A stretch of DNA of 64,000 nt from Variovorax sp. SG517. GTDB lineage: Bacteria; Pseudomonadota; Gammaproteobacteria; Burkholderiales; Burkholderiaceae_C. The stretch covers positions 194,080 to 258,079 of the forward strand of contig NZ_JABMJG010000005.1 of assembly GCF_013376045.1 (NCBI RefSeq), given 5' to 3'. The notes beneath the pieces are model-generated. The model made no database searches, was not told the origin of the DNA, and saw only the letters and a program-made list of their open reading frames with translations. Of the stretch, positions 8,864-17,648 are shown one piece after another. The position numbers and the translations under genes are program-made. Each line of letters opens with the position of its first letter. The stretch's first letter is position 1.

Positions 8864-9767
8864 GAATCTATCGACCCGCCAACTGCGCGCCTTCCTGCAG
8901 GTGGCGCGTGTGGGCAACTTCACGCGCGCGGCCGAGCAGGCGCACATCACGCAGGCCGGGCTCAGCATCCTGATCCGCGAAATGGAAAAGCAGCTGGGCT
9001 GCCGCCTCTTCGACCGCACCACGCGCGTGGTGAGCCTCACGCCCGCGGGCCGGCGCCTGCTGCCGGTGGTCGAGCGCATGGTGACCGACCTCGACGACGT
9101 GGCGGCCGAACTGGGCGCCGAGGGCGATGCGGCGCGCCAGACGCTGCGCATCGCGGCCACGCCGCTGGTGTCGTCGAACCTGCTGCCGCAGGTGTTCGCG
9201 AGCTTCCGCGCCGCGCATCCGCAGGTGAGCCTGCGCCTCTTCGACGCCGATCTGCGCGACGTGGAGGCGATGGTGGCGGCAGGCGAGGCCGACGTGGGGC
9301 TGGGCTTCTTCTTCAAGGCGGCGCCGGGACTGGCGCGCGAGCCGGTGGGGCGCTTTCACCTGATGCGCGTGGCGCCGATGGACGGGGCTGGGGAGCCGGG
9401 GGCCGTGGGCGCCGCGCCGTGGTCGTCGTTGCGCAGCGCCGAACTCGTCGGCCTGCCGCCAGGCAACCCCATCCAGAAGGTGATCGATCAGCATCTCGCC
9501 GCCATCGACCGCGCCGACGCGCAGCGCACCGCCTTCAACTTCTTCGGCACGCTGATCGCGATGGTGGAGGCCGGCTTCGGCACCGCCGTGATGCCGACCT
9601 TCGCGCTCGCGGCCTGCCGCCGCCATCGCGTGCGCACCGACGTGCTGACCAAGCCGAAGGTGGGGCTGGACTTCTATCGCATCACCAAGCGCGGGGCGTA
9701 TGAGACGGAGGCCATGCAGGCCTTCGTGACTACGCTGGAGAAGGCGTTGCCGGAGCTGTCGCGCTGA
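8862..9767 (+). CDS. LysR-type transcriptional regulator
   Basis: A 301-residue LTTR. The N-terminal winged HTH reads LSTRQLRAFLQVARVGNFTR then AAEQAHITQAGLSILIREME and FDRTTRVVSLTPAG. A periplasmic-binding-like effector domain follows from about residue 90. It is divergent from the flavin monooxygenase and presumably controls the monooxygenase-Bug operon and itself. There is no obvious Shine-Dalgarno before ATG 8862, and a palindrome overlaps the start, so it may be translated from a very short leader. Its stop is 3 nt from the convergent SEL1 gene stop. Confidence 0.9.
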   Translation: MNLSTRQLRAFLQVARVGNFTRAAEQAHITQAGLSILIREMEKQLGCRLFDRTTRVVSLTPAGRRLLPVVERMVTDLDDVAAELGAEGDAARQTLRIAATPLVSSNLLPQVFASFRAAHPQVSLRLFDADLRDVEAMVAAGEADVGLGFFFKAAPGLAREPVGRFHLMRVAPMDGAGEPGAVGAAPWSSLRSAELVGLPPGNPIQKVIDQHLAAIDRADAQRTAFNFFGTLIAMVEAGFGTAVMPTFALAACRRHRVRTDVLTKPKVGLDFYRITKRGAYETEAMQAFVTTLEKALPELSR

Positions 9768-9770
9768 AGC

Positions 9771-11750
9771 TCAGACCATCGCGTTGTCGGCGCCGGGAAT
9801 CTCGTGTGCCTTGATCTGGCGCCGCGTGAGCTTGTAGAGCGTGGACGACAGGAAGCCGTCCTGGTGGCAGGTCTTCGTCACGTTCTGGACGTATTCGCTT
9901 TCGGGCGCCACAGCCTGTGCGCCCATGATCCATCGCACGCTTTCGCGATAGTCGTAGAGCTTCTTGTCGTCGTTGTCGGCCAGCAGCACCGACATCGTGG
10001 CCATGGCGGTGGCATCGCCTTGCTGCGCGTGTTCGCGTACCAGCTCGAGGTATTCATGGCGCGCGGGAACGTCCTCCAGCGCGCCGATGAACATCAGCAT
10101 GCTCTCCAGGCCCTCGGAGTGGCCCATCACGTGTGCCTGGCGAGCGGCTTCGACGGCCTGCCGCAAGAGACGTGAACGCTCGGCCGGTTCCTTGGTGGCC
10201 TGGCCGAGGTTGTAGCTGGCGTAACCCAGCTTGTATGCCCCCATGTTGCCGCCGCTTTCGGCTGTCTGGCGGTAGTAGTGAATGGCCTTGCCCAGGTCGG
10301 GCGCGACGTGCACTCCGTCCTCGTGGAACAGGCCGAGCAGGTAGTCGCAGGAATCGCCGCCCGCGGCCAGGCCCATGGTCGCCAGTTCGAATGCATCCGC
10401 CTCGCGATTGCCCCTGCGGAAGGCATAGGCCACCTTGTTCCATGCGAGCGAGCCTGGGGCGTGCCGGCGGGCGGCATCGAACCAGGCGTGCGCGGCTGCC
10501 GTGTTCTGTACGAAGCCCAGCAGGCCCTTCAGGGTGCAATATCCATGGAGGATCATCGCGGCAACGGATTCGCCAGCGTTGGCGCTGCGTACGATGGCCT
10601 GGCCCAGCCAGGACGGATCCTGCGGCTCGAGCTTGCAGCAAAGCAAGACCGCCCGGGCCATGGCCTCGTCGTCGTCGATGGGCCAGTGCGCCTCTGCCTG
10701 CTTCAGGTAGGCGAGAGCTTGCGGCAGGTCGTTGCGTCCGTAGTGGGCGCTGGAGATCCAGTACAGGGTCTCCCAGCGGTGATAGGGATACAGGGCCTCT
10801 TCGGCGCGCTTGTGGGCGGCCGCGATCCAGTTGCGAACGTCCTCCAGGTCGTCGTCCTCGTCCACTTCGTTCCCCAGATGGTCGTCGCGCCAGATCTCAT
10901 GGCGCAGCCGGTCTTTCTCGACCTCGTCCAGGTGCGCGCAAGTAGGCGAAGCGATGAAGGCACGCACCCGGTCGTGGCTGCCGCCCCAGCGCGGCTGCAT
11001 GAACCAGATGCATTGGCGCAGGAAGAAGAACAGGCGCGGATGCAGATGGATCGTGGCGTGCATCCAGTACTGCCTGCCGCTCAGCAGCTTCTTGCCTTGC
11101 ATCGGTGGTGGCAGGGATTCGGGCGCGCTCTGCGGACAGGCAATACGTTCGTCGACGCGGATGCCCGAGCGCGCGAGCATGGCCAGCAATTCGTCGCGCA
11201 CTTCGGCGGGCATGCCCTCGAGCGCCAGGTCGTGCGCCAGCTCGCCGACCGGGCCGCGGCCACTGCGCACCAGTTCCGACAGCCATTCGGGCTCCTCGAA
11301 GGCGGCCACGCTCTGCATCAGCAGGGCGGGCGCGCTCCACAGCGTGGGGCTTCGCTCCAGCGCCTGGATGGCGCAGACCGCCGCGTGCGTGCAGCAGGCG
11401 TGGGCGCAGGTCCATCCCAACTCGGTCACCGTGTTCGACCAGCCGGAGCCCCGGTACTCGTAGGCCCAGTGGAACCAGTAGTGCGCCTCGCACAGCCATG
11501 CGTGCGCCGACTCCGGACGGGCCGCCTGCCAGGCCCGCAGAAGCGCCAGGCCTTCGGCGCCCGCGTCGATGCAGTCCTTCAGGTCGGCGGGTAGCGCGGC
11601 GTAGTACCGCTCTTCGCTGGTGCGATCGTGAAAGCTCGCGGCGAGCGCCTCATCGAAGAGCTGGTCGAGCGTGTCGTAGTCGCCTGCGCGCAGCAGCGCA
11701 CTGGCATCGCAGACTTTCCACGGCGAAGGAATCGGGGCGATCGTGGTCAT
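9771..11750 (-). CDS. SEL1-repeat protein with DUF4034-like N-terminal region
   Basis: A 659-residue, apparently soluble protein with no signal peptide or membrane helix. The N-terminal half (ALLRAGDYDTLDQLFDEAL, many Trp and Cys, e.g. HACCTHAAVCAIQALERSP) resembles proteins annotated DUF4034. The C-terminal half contains SEL1/TPR-type helical repeats (YLLGLFHEDGVHVAPDLGKA then IHYYRQTAESGGNMGAYKLG), which usually mediate protein contacts. ATG 11750 was chosen because longer readings run into the upstream DUF1266-like gene. It is the last of three unknown genes behind xth. No function can be assigned. Confidence 0.7.
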   Translation of the reverse strand: MTTIAPIPSPWKVCDASALLRAGDYDTLDQLFDEALAASFHDRTSEERYYAALPADLKDCIDAGAEGLALLRAWQAARPESAHAWLCEAHYWFHWAYEYRGSGWSNTVTELGWTCAHACCTHAAVCAIQALERSPTLWSAPALLMQSVAAFEEPEWLSELVRSGRGPVGELAHDLALEGMPAEVRDELLAMLARSGIRVDERIACPQSAPESLPPPMQGKKLLSGRQYWMHATIHLHPRLFFFLRQCIWFMQPRWGGSHDRVRAFIASPTCAHLDEVEKDRLRHEIWRDDHLGNEVDEDDDLEDVRNWIAAAHKRAEEALYPYHRWETLYWISSAHYGRNDLPQALAYLKQAEAHWPIDDDEAMARAVLLCCKLEPQDPSWLGQAIVRSANAGESVAAMILHGYCTLKGLLGFVQNTAAAHAWFDAARRHAPGSLAWNKVAYAFRRGNREADAFELATMGLAAGGDSCDYLLGLFHEDGVHVAPDLGKAIHYYRQTAESGGNMGAYKLGYASYNLGQATKEPAERSRLLRQAVEAARQAHVMGHSEGLESMLMFIGALEDVPARHEYLELVREHAQQGDATAMATMSVLLADNDDKKLYDYRESVRWIMGAQAVAPESEYVQNVTKTCHQDGFLSSTLYKLTRRQIKAHEIPGADNAMV

Positions 11751-11788
11751 GGCGTGAGTTGCAAAAAGAAATGAGACGCCAGCCCTCG

Positions 11789-12562
11789 TCAGGCGGGCCC
11801 AGGCTGGGGGTCGAAGATGCGATAGCGCTTCCAGGGCAGCGCGAGCCAGCTGCCTTCGGTGTTGCGAAGGTGCTCGTGCACTTCCATCATGGCGCGTGTC
11901 GAGGCGGGGCCGTCCTGGTTGCTCATGCGCAGCCAGTGCTCGCGCGCCCGGGCGTAGGCCAGGCCGAAGTCTTCCCAGCTCTCGAAACTGTCCTGCGCGC
12001 GCTGTGCGTTGAGAAAGAGCACCAGCCAGGCGCGTGTCTCCGGCACCCAGCCGAGGTGGGCGATGCAACGCACAAGAAATGCCGTGCGCGCGCAATCGAA
12101 CGCCAGCGCGTCGCGTACGCGGCCTTGCGCCGCGAGCTGCTCGTAGAAGCCGTCGTGCGAGCGCCCCAGGCCCCCGACCCAGCCGTCGAGCGCTTCCTGC
12201 ATGCGCGCGCCGATGGCCGGGGCGGGCAGATCGGCGGCGATGTTCATCTCGCGCAGCACCTGGCGCCCGAGCTGTCCGCGCCTGTCCGCGGGAAGGTCGA
12301 GCGCCAGCGTGTCGCCATTGCATGGCAGGCCGTTGCGGATCGACAGAATGTCGCCGAGCGCGAGAGCCCAGCGGCGACGGTTGGGCGGCGCGGCCTCGGC
12401 CTTGGCGCGCAGGGCTCGCAGCGCGGGATCATCCCTGGCGGACGAGGCCGTGTTGCTGCCCTGACGGTCGCCTTCGCGCGCCACGCCCCACAAGACGGTC
12501 GCCGCGCGCAGCACGATGAAGAGCACTACCAAGCCGGCGAGCCACGCCAACGCCGTCAGCAT
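11789..12562 (-). CDS. DUF1266-like protein with N-terminal membrane anchor
   Basis: A 257-residue protein. One N-terminal membrane helix (LTALAWLAGLVVLFIVLRAA) is followed by a cytoplasmic domain containing AHLGWVPETRAWLVLFLNAQ, SFESWEDFGLAYARAREHW and a final WKRYRIFDP. The Trp-rich pattern matches DUF1266 proteins such as E. coli YbeR/YbeU, which lie near SEL1-repeat genes. The ATG (12562) lies inside the end of the upstream PcfJ-like gene (7-nt overlap), so the two are translationally coupled. Its role is unknown. Confidence 0.7.
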   Translation of the reverse strand: MLTALAWLAGLVVLFIVLRAATVLWGVAREGDRQGSNTASSARDDPALRALRAKAEAAPPNRRRWALALGDILSIRNGLPCNGDTLALDLPADRRGQLGRQVLREMNIAADLPAPAIGARMQEALDGWVGGLGRSHDGFYEQLAAQGRVRDALAFDCARTAFLVRCIAHLGWVPETRAWLVLFLNAQRAQDSFESWEDFGLAYARAREHWLRMSNQDGPASTRAMMEVHEHLRNTEGSWLALPWKRYRIFDPQPGPA

Positions 12563-13791
12563 GCGGCGCCTTTCCGGGCGAGATCGAGCGGAATGCCTTC
12601 GATCTCGCAGGCCGCGGCGGGCATCTCCCGCAGTGCGGCCGGCAGCGCGTCCTGTGGCAGCATGAGGCGCGCGGCTGCAGCCACCCCGGGGTCGATCTGC
12701 CGAAGCCGCGCCAGCTCGCCTGGCGCAATGCGCAGCAGCAGCCATTGCAGCACGGCCGGCGGTTGCTCGAAGTGCTCGGCCAGGTGGAAGTTGGCGCTCA
12801 TCACGCTGAGCAGGTAGTTGGCGTCGCCCACCTCGGTCACGAACTTCCATTGACCTGCGGATGGGTCTTCAGCGGCTGCGTGGGGCTCGAACACCAGGCC
12901 CATGCCTTCGCAGTCGGGATGCCGTTCGCCCCGTGGCGCAACGGTGCGCAGGAACTGCAGCACGTCGTCCGCGTACTTGCGGATCGGGTGGCGGTTCTGC
13001 TTGCCCTTGATCTGGTCCACGCGCAGGCCGTCCGGATACACGGCGAGGCTGATGGTCACGTGCGGCATGTTGCCCGCGCTGCGCAGCGTGAACAGGCGCA
13101 GCCGGTCCTCGTGCGCCGCCTGTGCGTACTGCTCTCCGTAGCCACCGCTGAGTTTCTTGAGGCTGGCGAACTGACCCAGGCAGTGCTGCATGTGATAGGA
13201 CTCGTACGCCATTTCCTCGCGCAGTGCGGCATGCCGGCCGTCGAACTCGAAGATCACCCCGTTGGGCGTGCGCAGTACCTCGCGCAGGGCCAGGCCGCTG
13301 CTGGGCACCCAGCCCTTGCTTCGGCGGGACTGCATGCGCTGGTGCTCCTGCTCCCACATCGTCAGCGCCATGAAGCAGTTGATGCGTTGCAGCTTCTGTT
13401 CGAGCCGCGTGCCACGCCGCGAGCGCAGGAACTCGACCAGCACGCGCTCGCGTTCAATCAGCAGAAGATGCTCGGGGTCGAGGTACCAGCAGTCCTTGCC
13501 GGCCCCGGTAGCGGACGGCCGCAAGAGCCTGGCCAGCCACTCCGGCACGGGATCGCCGGTGCCGGTCACGGCCTGGTAGTCGGCGATCGATCGCAGCGGC
13601 ACCACGTGCTCGAAGCTGCCGATCGCCCAGCGGAAGAAATGGTTGCGCAGCCACGCCTGCATGTCGGGCTCGTCGCCCCGCTCGGTGCTGCGCCGGATGA
13701 TCGCCGCCTTGACCTCGGGCGCGTTGACCACGTCGCGTGGCAGATAGGCGTTGGCTGGCGAAGGATGGGGGGCGGGTGCTGGCAGCGGCAT
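12556..13791 (-). CDS. PcfJ-like hypothetical protein
   Basis: A 411-residue soluble protein. Its centre carries HMQHCLGQF (200-208), followed by a segment with LAVYPDGLRVDQIKGKQNRHP. This resembles the PcfJ domain of phage and plasmid proteins (a His-Cys-[LV]-Gly motif, then a Lys-Gly-x-x-Asn block). PcfJ proteins have no firmly established biochemical role. The start lies 17 nt after the xth stop on the same strand, so it may share xth's transcript. The domain assignment comes from visible motifs only. Confidence 0.6.
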   Translation of the reverse strand: MPLPAPAPHPSPANAYLPRDVVNAPEVKAAIIRRSTERGDEPDMQAWLRNHFFRWAIGSFEHVVPLRSIADYQAVTGTGDPVPEWLARLLRPSATGAGKDCWYLDPEHLLLIERERVLVEFLRSRRGTRLEQKLQRINCFMALTMWEQEHQRMQSRRSKGWVPSSGLALREVLRTPNGVIFEFDGRHAALREEMAYESYHMQHCLGQFASLKKLSGGYGEQYAQAAHEDRLRLFTLRSAGNMPHVTISLAVYPDGLRVDQIKGKQNRHPIRKYADDVLQFLRTVAPRGERHPDCEGMGLVFEPHAAAEDPSAGQWKFVTEVGDANYLLSVMSANFHLAEHFEQPPAVLQWLLLRIAPGELARLRQIDPGVAAAARLMLPQDALPAALREMPAAACEIEGIPLDLARKGAAC

Positions 13792-13808
13792 CGGGCCCGG
13801 ATGATGAC

Positions 13809-14612
13809 CTACAGCTTGAAGTCGTAGTCCACCGTGATCGGCGCATGGTCCGAAAACTTCACGGTTTTGTAGATTTGCTCACTTCGCGCCAGCGCCGCGA
13901 TCTTCGGCGTGGCCAGGTGATAGTCCAGCCGCCACCCCACGTTGTTCGCATAGGCCTGCCCGCGGTTGCTCCACCAGGTGTAGGCCTCGCCCGTGGTGTC
14001 GGGCTTGAGCATGCGGTAGACGTCCACCAGCCCCGCGCCGTCGGCGCCGGCGTCCAGCAGCTTCGTCATCCAGGCGCGTTCCTCGGGCAGGAAGCCGCTG
14101 TTCTTCTGGTTGCCGCGCCAGTTCTTCAGGTCGATCTCCTTGTGGGCGATGTTGATGTCGCCGCACAGCACGAACTCGCGTTCCTTCTTGAGTGCCACCA
14201 GGTGCGGGAAGAAGCCCTTGAGGAAGCGGAACTTGGCCTCCTGCCGCTCCTCGCCCGAGCTGCCGCTCGGGAAGTAGCAGCTGATGACGGAGAACTTGCG
14301 CTTGGGCGTGTCGAAGCGCAGTTCGAGGTAGCGGCCTTCGGCGTCGAACTCGGCGTCGCCCCAGCCCACCACGACCTGGCTCGGAGCGTGCTTGGTGTAG
14401 ACGGCGGTGCCGGCGTATCCCTTCTTCTCGGCGAAGTGGAAATGGCCCTTGAGGCCGGCCATTTCCTCGAACCGGCCCTCGATGTCGCTGGCCTGGACGC
14501 GGATCTCCTGCATGCAAATACAATCCGGCGCAAGTTCGGCCACCCAGTCGGCCACGCCTTTGGTTGCGGCCGAACGCAGGCCATTGAGATTGAGACTGGT
14601 CAGTTTGAACAC
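13809..14612 (-). CDS. xth: Exodeoxyribonuclease III
   Basis: A 267-residue DNA repair nuclease (AP endonuclease, 3'-5' exonuclease) of the endonuclease/exonuclease/phosphatase fold. The active-site blocks are visible: SLNLNGLRS, CMQEIR with metal-binding Glu36, LCGDINIAHKEIDLKN, then WRLDYHL and C-terminal SDHAPITVDYDF. The best start is GTG 14612, giving FKLTSLNLNGL; no ATG fits. It is head-to-head with pyrE, with only 12 nt between the two start codons. Three genes of unknown function follow closely on the same strand. Confidence 0.93.
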   Translation of the reverse strand: MFKLTSLNLNGLRSAATKGVADWVAELAPDCICMQEIRVQASDIEGRFEEMAGLKGHFHFAEKKGYAGTAVYTKHAPSQVVVGWGDAEFDAEGRYLELRFDTPKRKFSVISCYFPSGSSGEERQEAKFRFLKGFFPHLVALKKEREFVLCGDINIAHKEIDLKNWRGNQKNSGFLPEERAWMTKLLDAGADGAGLVDVYRMLKPDTTGEAYTWWSNRGQAYANNVGWRLDYHLATPKIAALARSEQIYKTVKFSDHAPITVDYDFKL

Positions 14613-14624
14613 AAGGAATTTCCG

Positions 14625-15314
14625 ATGGCTGTAGATGGTGAGAAAAGCAAAAGCAGCGCAATCGCACAGGATTTCGTCCAGTTCGCCCTGGATGCCGGCG
14701 TACTGCGCTTCGGGGAGTTCAAGACCAAGGCCGGTCGGATGAGCCCTTACTTCTTCAACTCGGGGCTCTTCGACGACGGCGGCAAGATCGCCCGGCTCGC
14801 CGGATTCTATGCAGACCGCCTGATGGAAAGCGGCCTCGAGTTCGACATGATCTTCGGCCCCGCCTACAAGGGCATCCCGCTGGGCGCCACGGTGGCCGCC
14901 GAGCTGGCCCGCCGGGGCCGCAACTATCCCTTCGCCTACAACCGCAAGGAAGCCAAGGCGCACGGCGAGGGCGGCAACCTGGTCGGCGCGCCGCTCAAGG
15001 GCCGCGTGCTGATCGTCGACGACGTGATGTCCGCCGGCACCGCGGTGCGCGAGTCGATCGCCGCCATCGAGGCCGCGGGCGCCAAGCCGCATGCCGTGGC
15101 CATCGCGCTCGACCGGCAGGAGAAGGCCACCGAGAACGGCGTGGACGTGGACCACAGCGCCGTGCAGTACGTGCGCAACCAGCTCGGCCTGTCGGTGATC
15201 GCCATCGCCACGCTGGACGACCTGCTGAGCTACCTCTCGGGCGCTGCCGCGGCAGACCTCGGCGCGCACCGCGAGCGAGTGCTGGCCTACCGCGCGCGCT
15301 ACGGCGCCAGCTGA
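14625..15314 (+). CDS. pyrE: Orotate phosphoribosyltransferase
   Basis: A 229-residue enzyme of pyrimidine synthesis that joins orotate to PRPP. The PRPP-binding motif VLIVDDVMSAGTAVRES is clear, with the upstream FGPAYKGIPLGAT and the NRKEAKAHGEGG loop typical of OPRT. ATG 14625 is preceded by AAGGA (14613-14617). Because the xth start is 12 nt away on the other strand, the promoter must lie inside xth; TACAAT at 14519-14524 is a weak candidate -10 box. Confidence 0.95.
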   Translation: MAVDGEKSKSSAIAQDFVQFALDAGVLRFGEFKTKAGRMSPYFFNSGLFDDGGKIARLAGFYADRLMESGLEFDMIFGPAYKGIPLGATVAAELARRGRNYPFAYNRKEAKAHGEGGNLVGAPLKGRVLIVDDVMSAGTAVRESIAAIEAAGAKPHAVAIALDRQEKATENGVDVDHSAVQYVRNQLGLSVIAIATLDDLLSYLSGAAAADLGAHRERVLAYRARYGAS

Positions 15315-15331
15315 AGAAGCAGGGCCGCCGA

Positions 15332-16036
15332 ATGCACCAGCATCATCCCGCACGCGACGCTCACGGTTCACCGGCCCGCCTGCTGGCGGCGGCATCATTT
15401 CTTCTCGTTGCCTCCTCGTTCTGCGGCGCGCTGCAGGCGCAACCGCAGAAAGTGGAAGGCGCTTCGGCCGGCATCTATACCTGCACCGACGCCCGTGGCC
15501 GCACCCTGACGGCCGACCGGCCCATCGCCGAGTGCAGCGACCGCGAGCAGCGAGAGCTCAATCCGAGCGGCTCGACCCGCCGCAAGCTGGAGCCCACCTA
15601 CACCGCGCGCGAACTGCAGGAGCGCGAGGACCGCGCCCGCGAAGCCGCGATCGTGGCGGCGCGCCAGACCGACGAGCGGCGCCGCGAGCGTGCGCTGCTG
15701 GTGCGCTACCCCAACAGCGCCACGCACGACCGCGAACGCGCCGAGGCGCTGTCGCAGATCGATGCCGTCTCGGAGGCGGCGCGCAAGCGCATCTCCGAGC
15801 TGGGCGAAGACCGCAAGAAGATCGACGAGGAGATGGAGTTCTACAAGCAGGACCCCACCAAGGCGCCGGCCGCGCTGCGCCGCAAGATCGACGAGAACAC
15901 GAAGAGCGTGGCGGTGCAGAACCGCTTCATCGCGGAGCAGGAAGACGAGAAGAAGCGGGTGAATGCGCGCTTCGACGAGGAGCGCACGCGCCTGAAGGCG
16001 CTCTGGCCCCCCCAGAACGGCGGGAACCCGAAGTAA
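15332..16036 (+). CDS. Secreted DUF4124-type coiled-coil protein
   Basis: A 234-residue exported protein. The N-terminal signal segment (ARLLAAASFLLVASSFCGAL, then QAQ) is followed by a short domain GIYTCTDARGRTLTADRPIAEC, the DUF4124 pattern of periplasmic proteins. A long charged helix rich in Glu, Arg and Lys then runs to the C-terminus and should form a coiled coil. The function is not known. It starts 17 nt after pyrE and may be cotranscribed with it. A dispersed repeat begins right at its stop. Confidence 0.75.
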   Translation: MHQHHPARDAHGSPARLLAAASFLLVASSFCGALQAQPQKVEGASAGIYTCTDARGRTLTADRPIAECSDREQRELNPSGSTRRKLEPTYTARELQEREDRAREAAIVAARQTDERRRERALLVRYPNSATHDRERAEALSQIDAVSEAARKRISELGEDRKKIDEEMEFYKQDPTKAPAALRRKIDENTKSVAVQNRFIAEQEDEKKRVNARFDEERTRLKALWPPQNGGNPK

Positions 16037-16130
16037 CCCCCCAGGCTGCGCGCACTTCGTGCGCTTCGCCAACCCCCCTGCCGGGGGCAACACCGGTGGC
16101 CCGGCAAAGCCGGTTCCACGGTGTTCCCCG
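16037..16130 (+). repeat. Dispersed post-stop intergenic repeat, copy 2
   Basis: It begins immediately after the stop of the DUF4124-type gene with cccccaggctgcgcgcacttc. A C-run/G-run stem (cccccctgccggggg) and gtggcccggcaaagccggtt follow. The orientation is the same relative to the upstream gene as in the other copies. It fills the gap to the convergent gatB stop. Confidence 0.78.
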
Positions 16131-16162
16131 AAGGGATAGGGGGAGGCGGAGGGGAGGGGCGA

Positions 16163-17647
16163 TCAGGCCAGCTTGGCCTTCAGCAGCTCGGTGACTTGTG
16201 CCGGGTTCGCCTTGCCGCCGCTGGCCTTCATCACCTGGCCGACGAGGGCGTTGAGGGCCTTTTCCTTGCCGCCGCGGTATTCCTCGACGTTCTTCGCGTT
16301 CTTCGCGATCACCTCGTCGAGGATCTTGTCGAGGGCGCCGGTGTCGTTCATCGGCTTCAGGTCTTTCGCCTCGATGATCTCGTCGACGTCGCTGCCTTCG
16401 CCGGTCCACAGGGCCTCGAACACCTGGCGTGCGGCGTTGTTGGGCAGGGTGCCGTCGGCGATGCGCTTGACCAGTTGCGCCAGCTGCTGCGCCTTCACGG
16501 GCGCGGCCTCGATGCCGATCTCGGCGGCGTTCAGGCGGCGGGCCATCTCGCCGGTGATCCAGTTGCTCGCGAGCTTGGGCGTGGCGCCCGCCTTCACGGC
16601 TTGGTCGAAGTAGCCGGCGAGCGCCGCGCTCTGCGTAAGCTGCGCGGCGTCGTATTCCGAGAGGCCGTGTTCGCGCACGTAGCGCTCGGCCATCGCGCGC
16701 GGCAGCTCGGGCATTCCGGCCTTCACGCGCTCGATCCAGTCGGCGGCAATGACCAGAGGCGGCAGGTCGGGGTCGGGGAAGTAGCGGTAGTCGGCCGAGT
16801 CTTCCTTGGCGCGCATCGCGCGCGTCTCGCCGGTGTCGGGGTCGAACAGCACCGTGGCTTGCTCGATCTTGCGGCCGTCCTCGATCTCGTCGATCTGCCA
16901 GCGGATCTCGTAGTCGATCGCCTGCTGCATGAACTTGAAGCTGTTCAGGTTCTTGATCTCGCGGCGCGTGCCGAGCTTCTCGCCGGGGCGGCGCACCGAC
17001 ACGTTGGCGTCGCAGCGGAAACTGCCTTCCTGCATATTGCCGTCGCAGATGCCGATCCAGGTGACGATCTTGTGCAGTTCCTTCGCATAGGCCACGGCCT
17101 CGGCGGTGGAGCGCATGTCGGGCTCGGTCACGATCTCCAGCAGCGGCGTGCCGGCGCGGTTCAGGTCGATGCCGCTGTGGCTGCCTTCGTGCACCGACTT
17201 GCCGGCGTCTTCCTCGAGGTGGGCGCGCACCAGGCGCACCGTCTTCTGCTCCTCGCCCACGAAGAACGTCACCGAGCCGCCCTGCACCACCGGAATCTCG
17301 AACTGGCTGATCTGGTAGCCCTTGGGCAGGTCGGGGTAGAAGTAGTTCTTGCGCGCGAACACGCTGCGCGGCGCGATGTGCGAGCCCAGCGCCAGGCCGA
17401 GCTTGATGGCGCGCTCGACGGCGCCCTTGTTCATCACGGGCAGCGTGCCGGGCAGCGCGAGGTCGACCGCGCAGGCCTGCGTGTTCGGCTCGGCGCCGAA
17501 GGCGGTGGAGGCGCGGCTGAAGATCTTGCTCGCGGTGGAGAGTTGCGCGTGCGTCTCGAAGCCGATGATGACTTCATAGCCGCGCACCAGCGGGCCGGTC
17601 GGGCGGCCCTGTTGTTGTGCTTCGAATGTGTTCACGGTCTCGCTCAT
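16163..17647 (-). CDS. gatB: Aspartyl/glutamyl-tRNA(Asn/Gln) amidotransferase subunit B
   Basis: A 494-residue subunit of the GatCAB complex that converts Glu-tRNA(Gln) and Asp-tRNA(Asn) to the correct aminoacyl-tRNAs. Diagnostic blocks are [55 protein letters not shown], and a C-terminal Yqey-type tail ([20 protein letters not shown]). ATG 17647 lies 1 nt after the gatA stop, giving tight coupling; a longer reading into gatA was rejected. A dispersed repeat separates it from the convergent upstream-strand gene. Confidence 0.96.
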   Translation of the reverse strand: MSETVNTFEAQQQGRPTGPLVRGYEVIIGFETHAQLSTASKIFSRASTAFGAEPNTQACAVDLALPGTLPVMNKGAVERAIKLGLALGSHIAPRSVFARKNYFYPDLPKGYQISQFEIPVVQGGSVTFFVGEEQKTVRLVRAHLEEDAGKSVHEGSHSGIDLNRAGTPLLEIVTEPDMRSTAEAVAYAKELHKIVTWIGICDGNMQEGSFRCDANVSVRRPGEKLGTRREIKNLNSFKFMQQAIDYEIRWQIDEIEDGRKIEQATVLFDPDTGETRAMRAKEDSADYRYFPDPDLPPLVIAADWIERVKAGMPELPRAMAERYVREHGLSEYDAAQLTQSAALAGYFDQAVKAGATPKLASNWITGEMARRLNAAEIGIEAAPVKAQQLAQLVKRIADGTLPNNAARQVFEALWTGEGSDVDEIIEAKDLKPMNDTGALDKILDEVIAKNAKNVEEYRGGKEKALNALVGQVMKASGGKANPAQVTELLKAKLA

Positions 17648-17648
17648 C

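Noticed and set aside
11751..12323. N-terminal extension of the SEL1 protein to 850 residues
   Set aside because: It overlaps the DUF1266-like gene in another frame and looks like shadow sequence; ATG 11750 gives a natural start.
292..13846. Many long open frames on the strand opposite real genes, e.g. at 2944-4626, 4490-5581, 13737-15314
   Set aside because: They mirror known genes, are Arg/His/Ala-rich shadows caused by high GC, and lack family motifs.
14613..15398. N-terminal extension of exonuclease III to 529 residues
   Set aside because: It runs antisense through pyrE; the real protein begins at GTG 14612.
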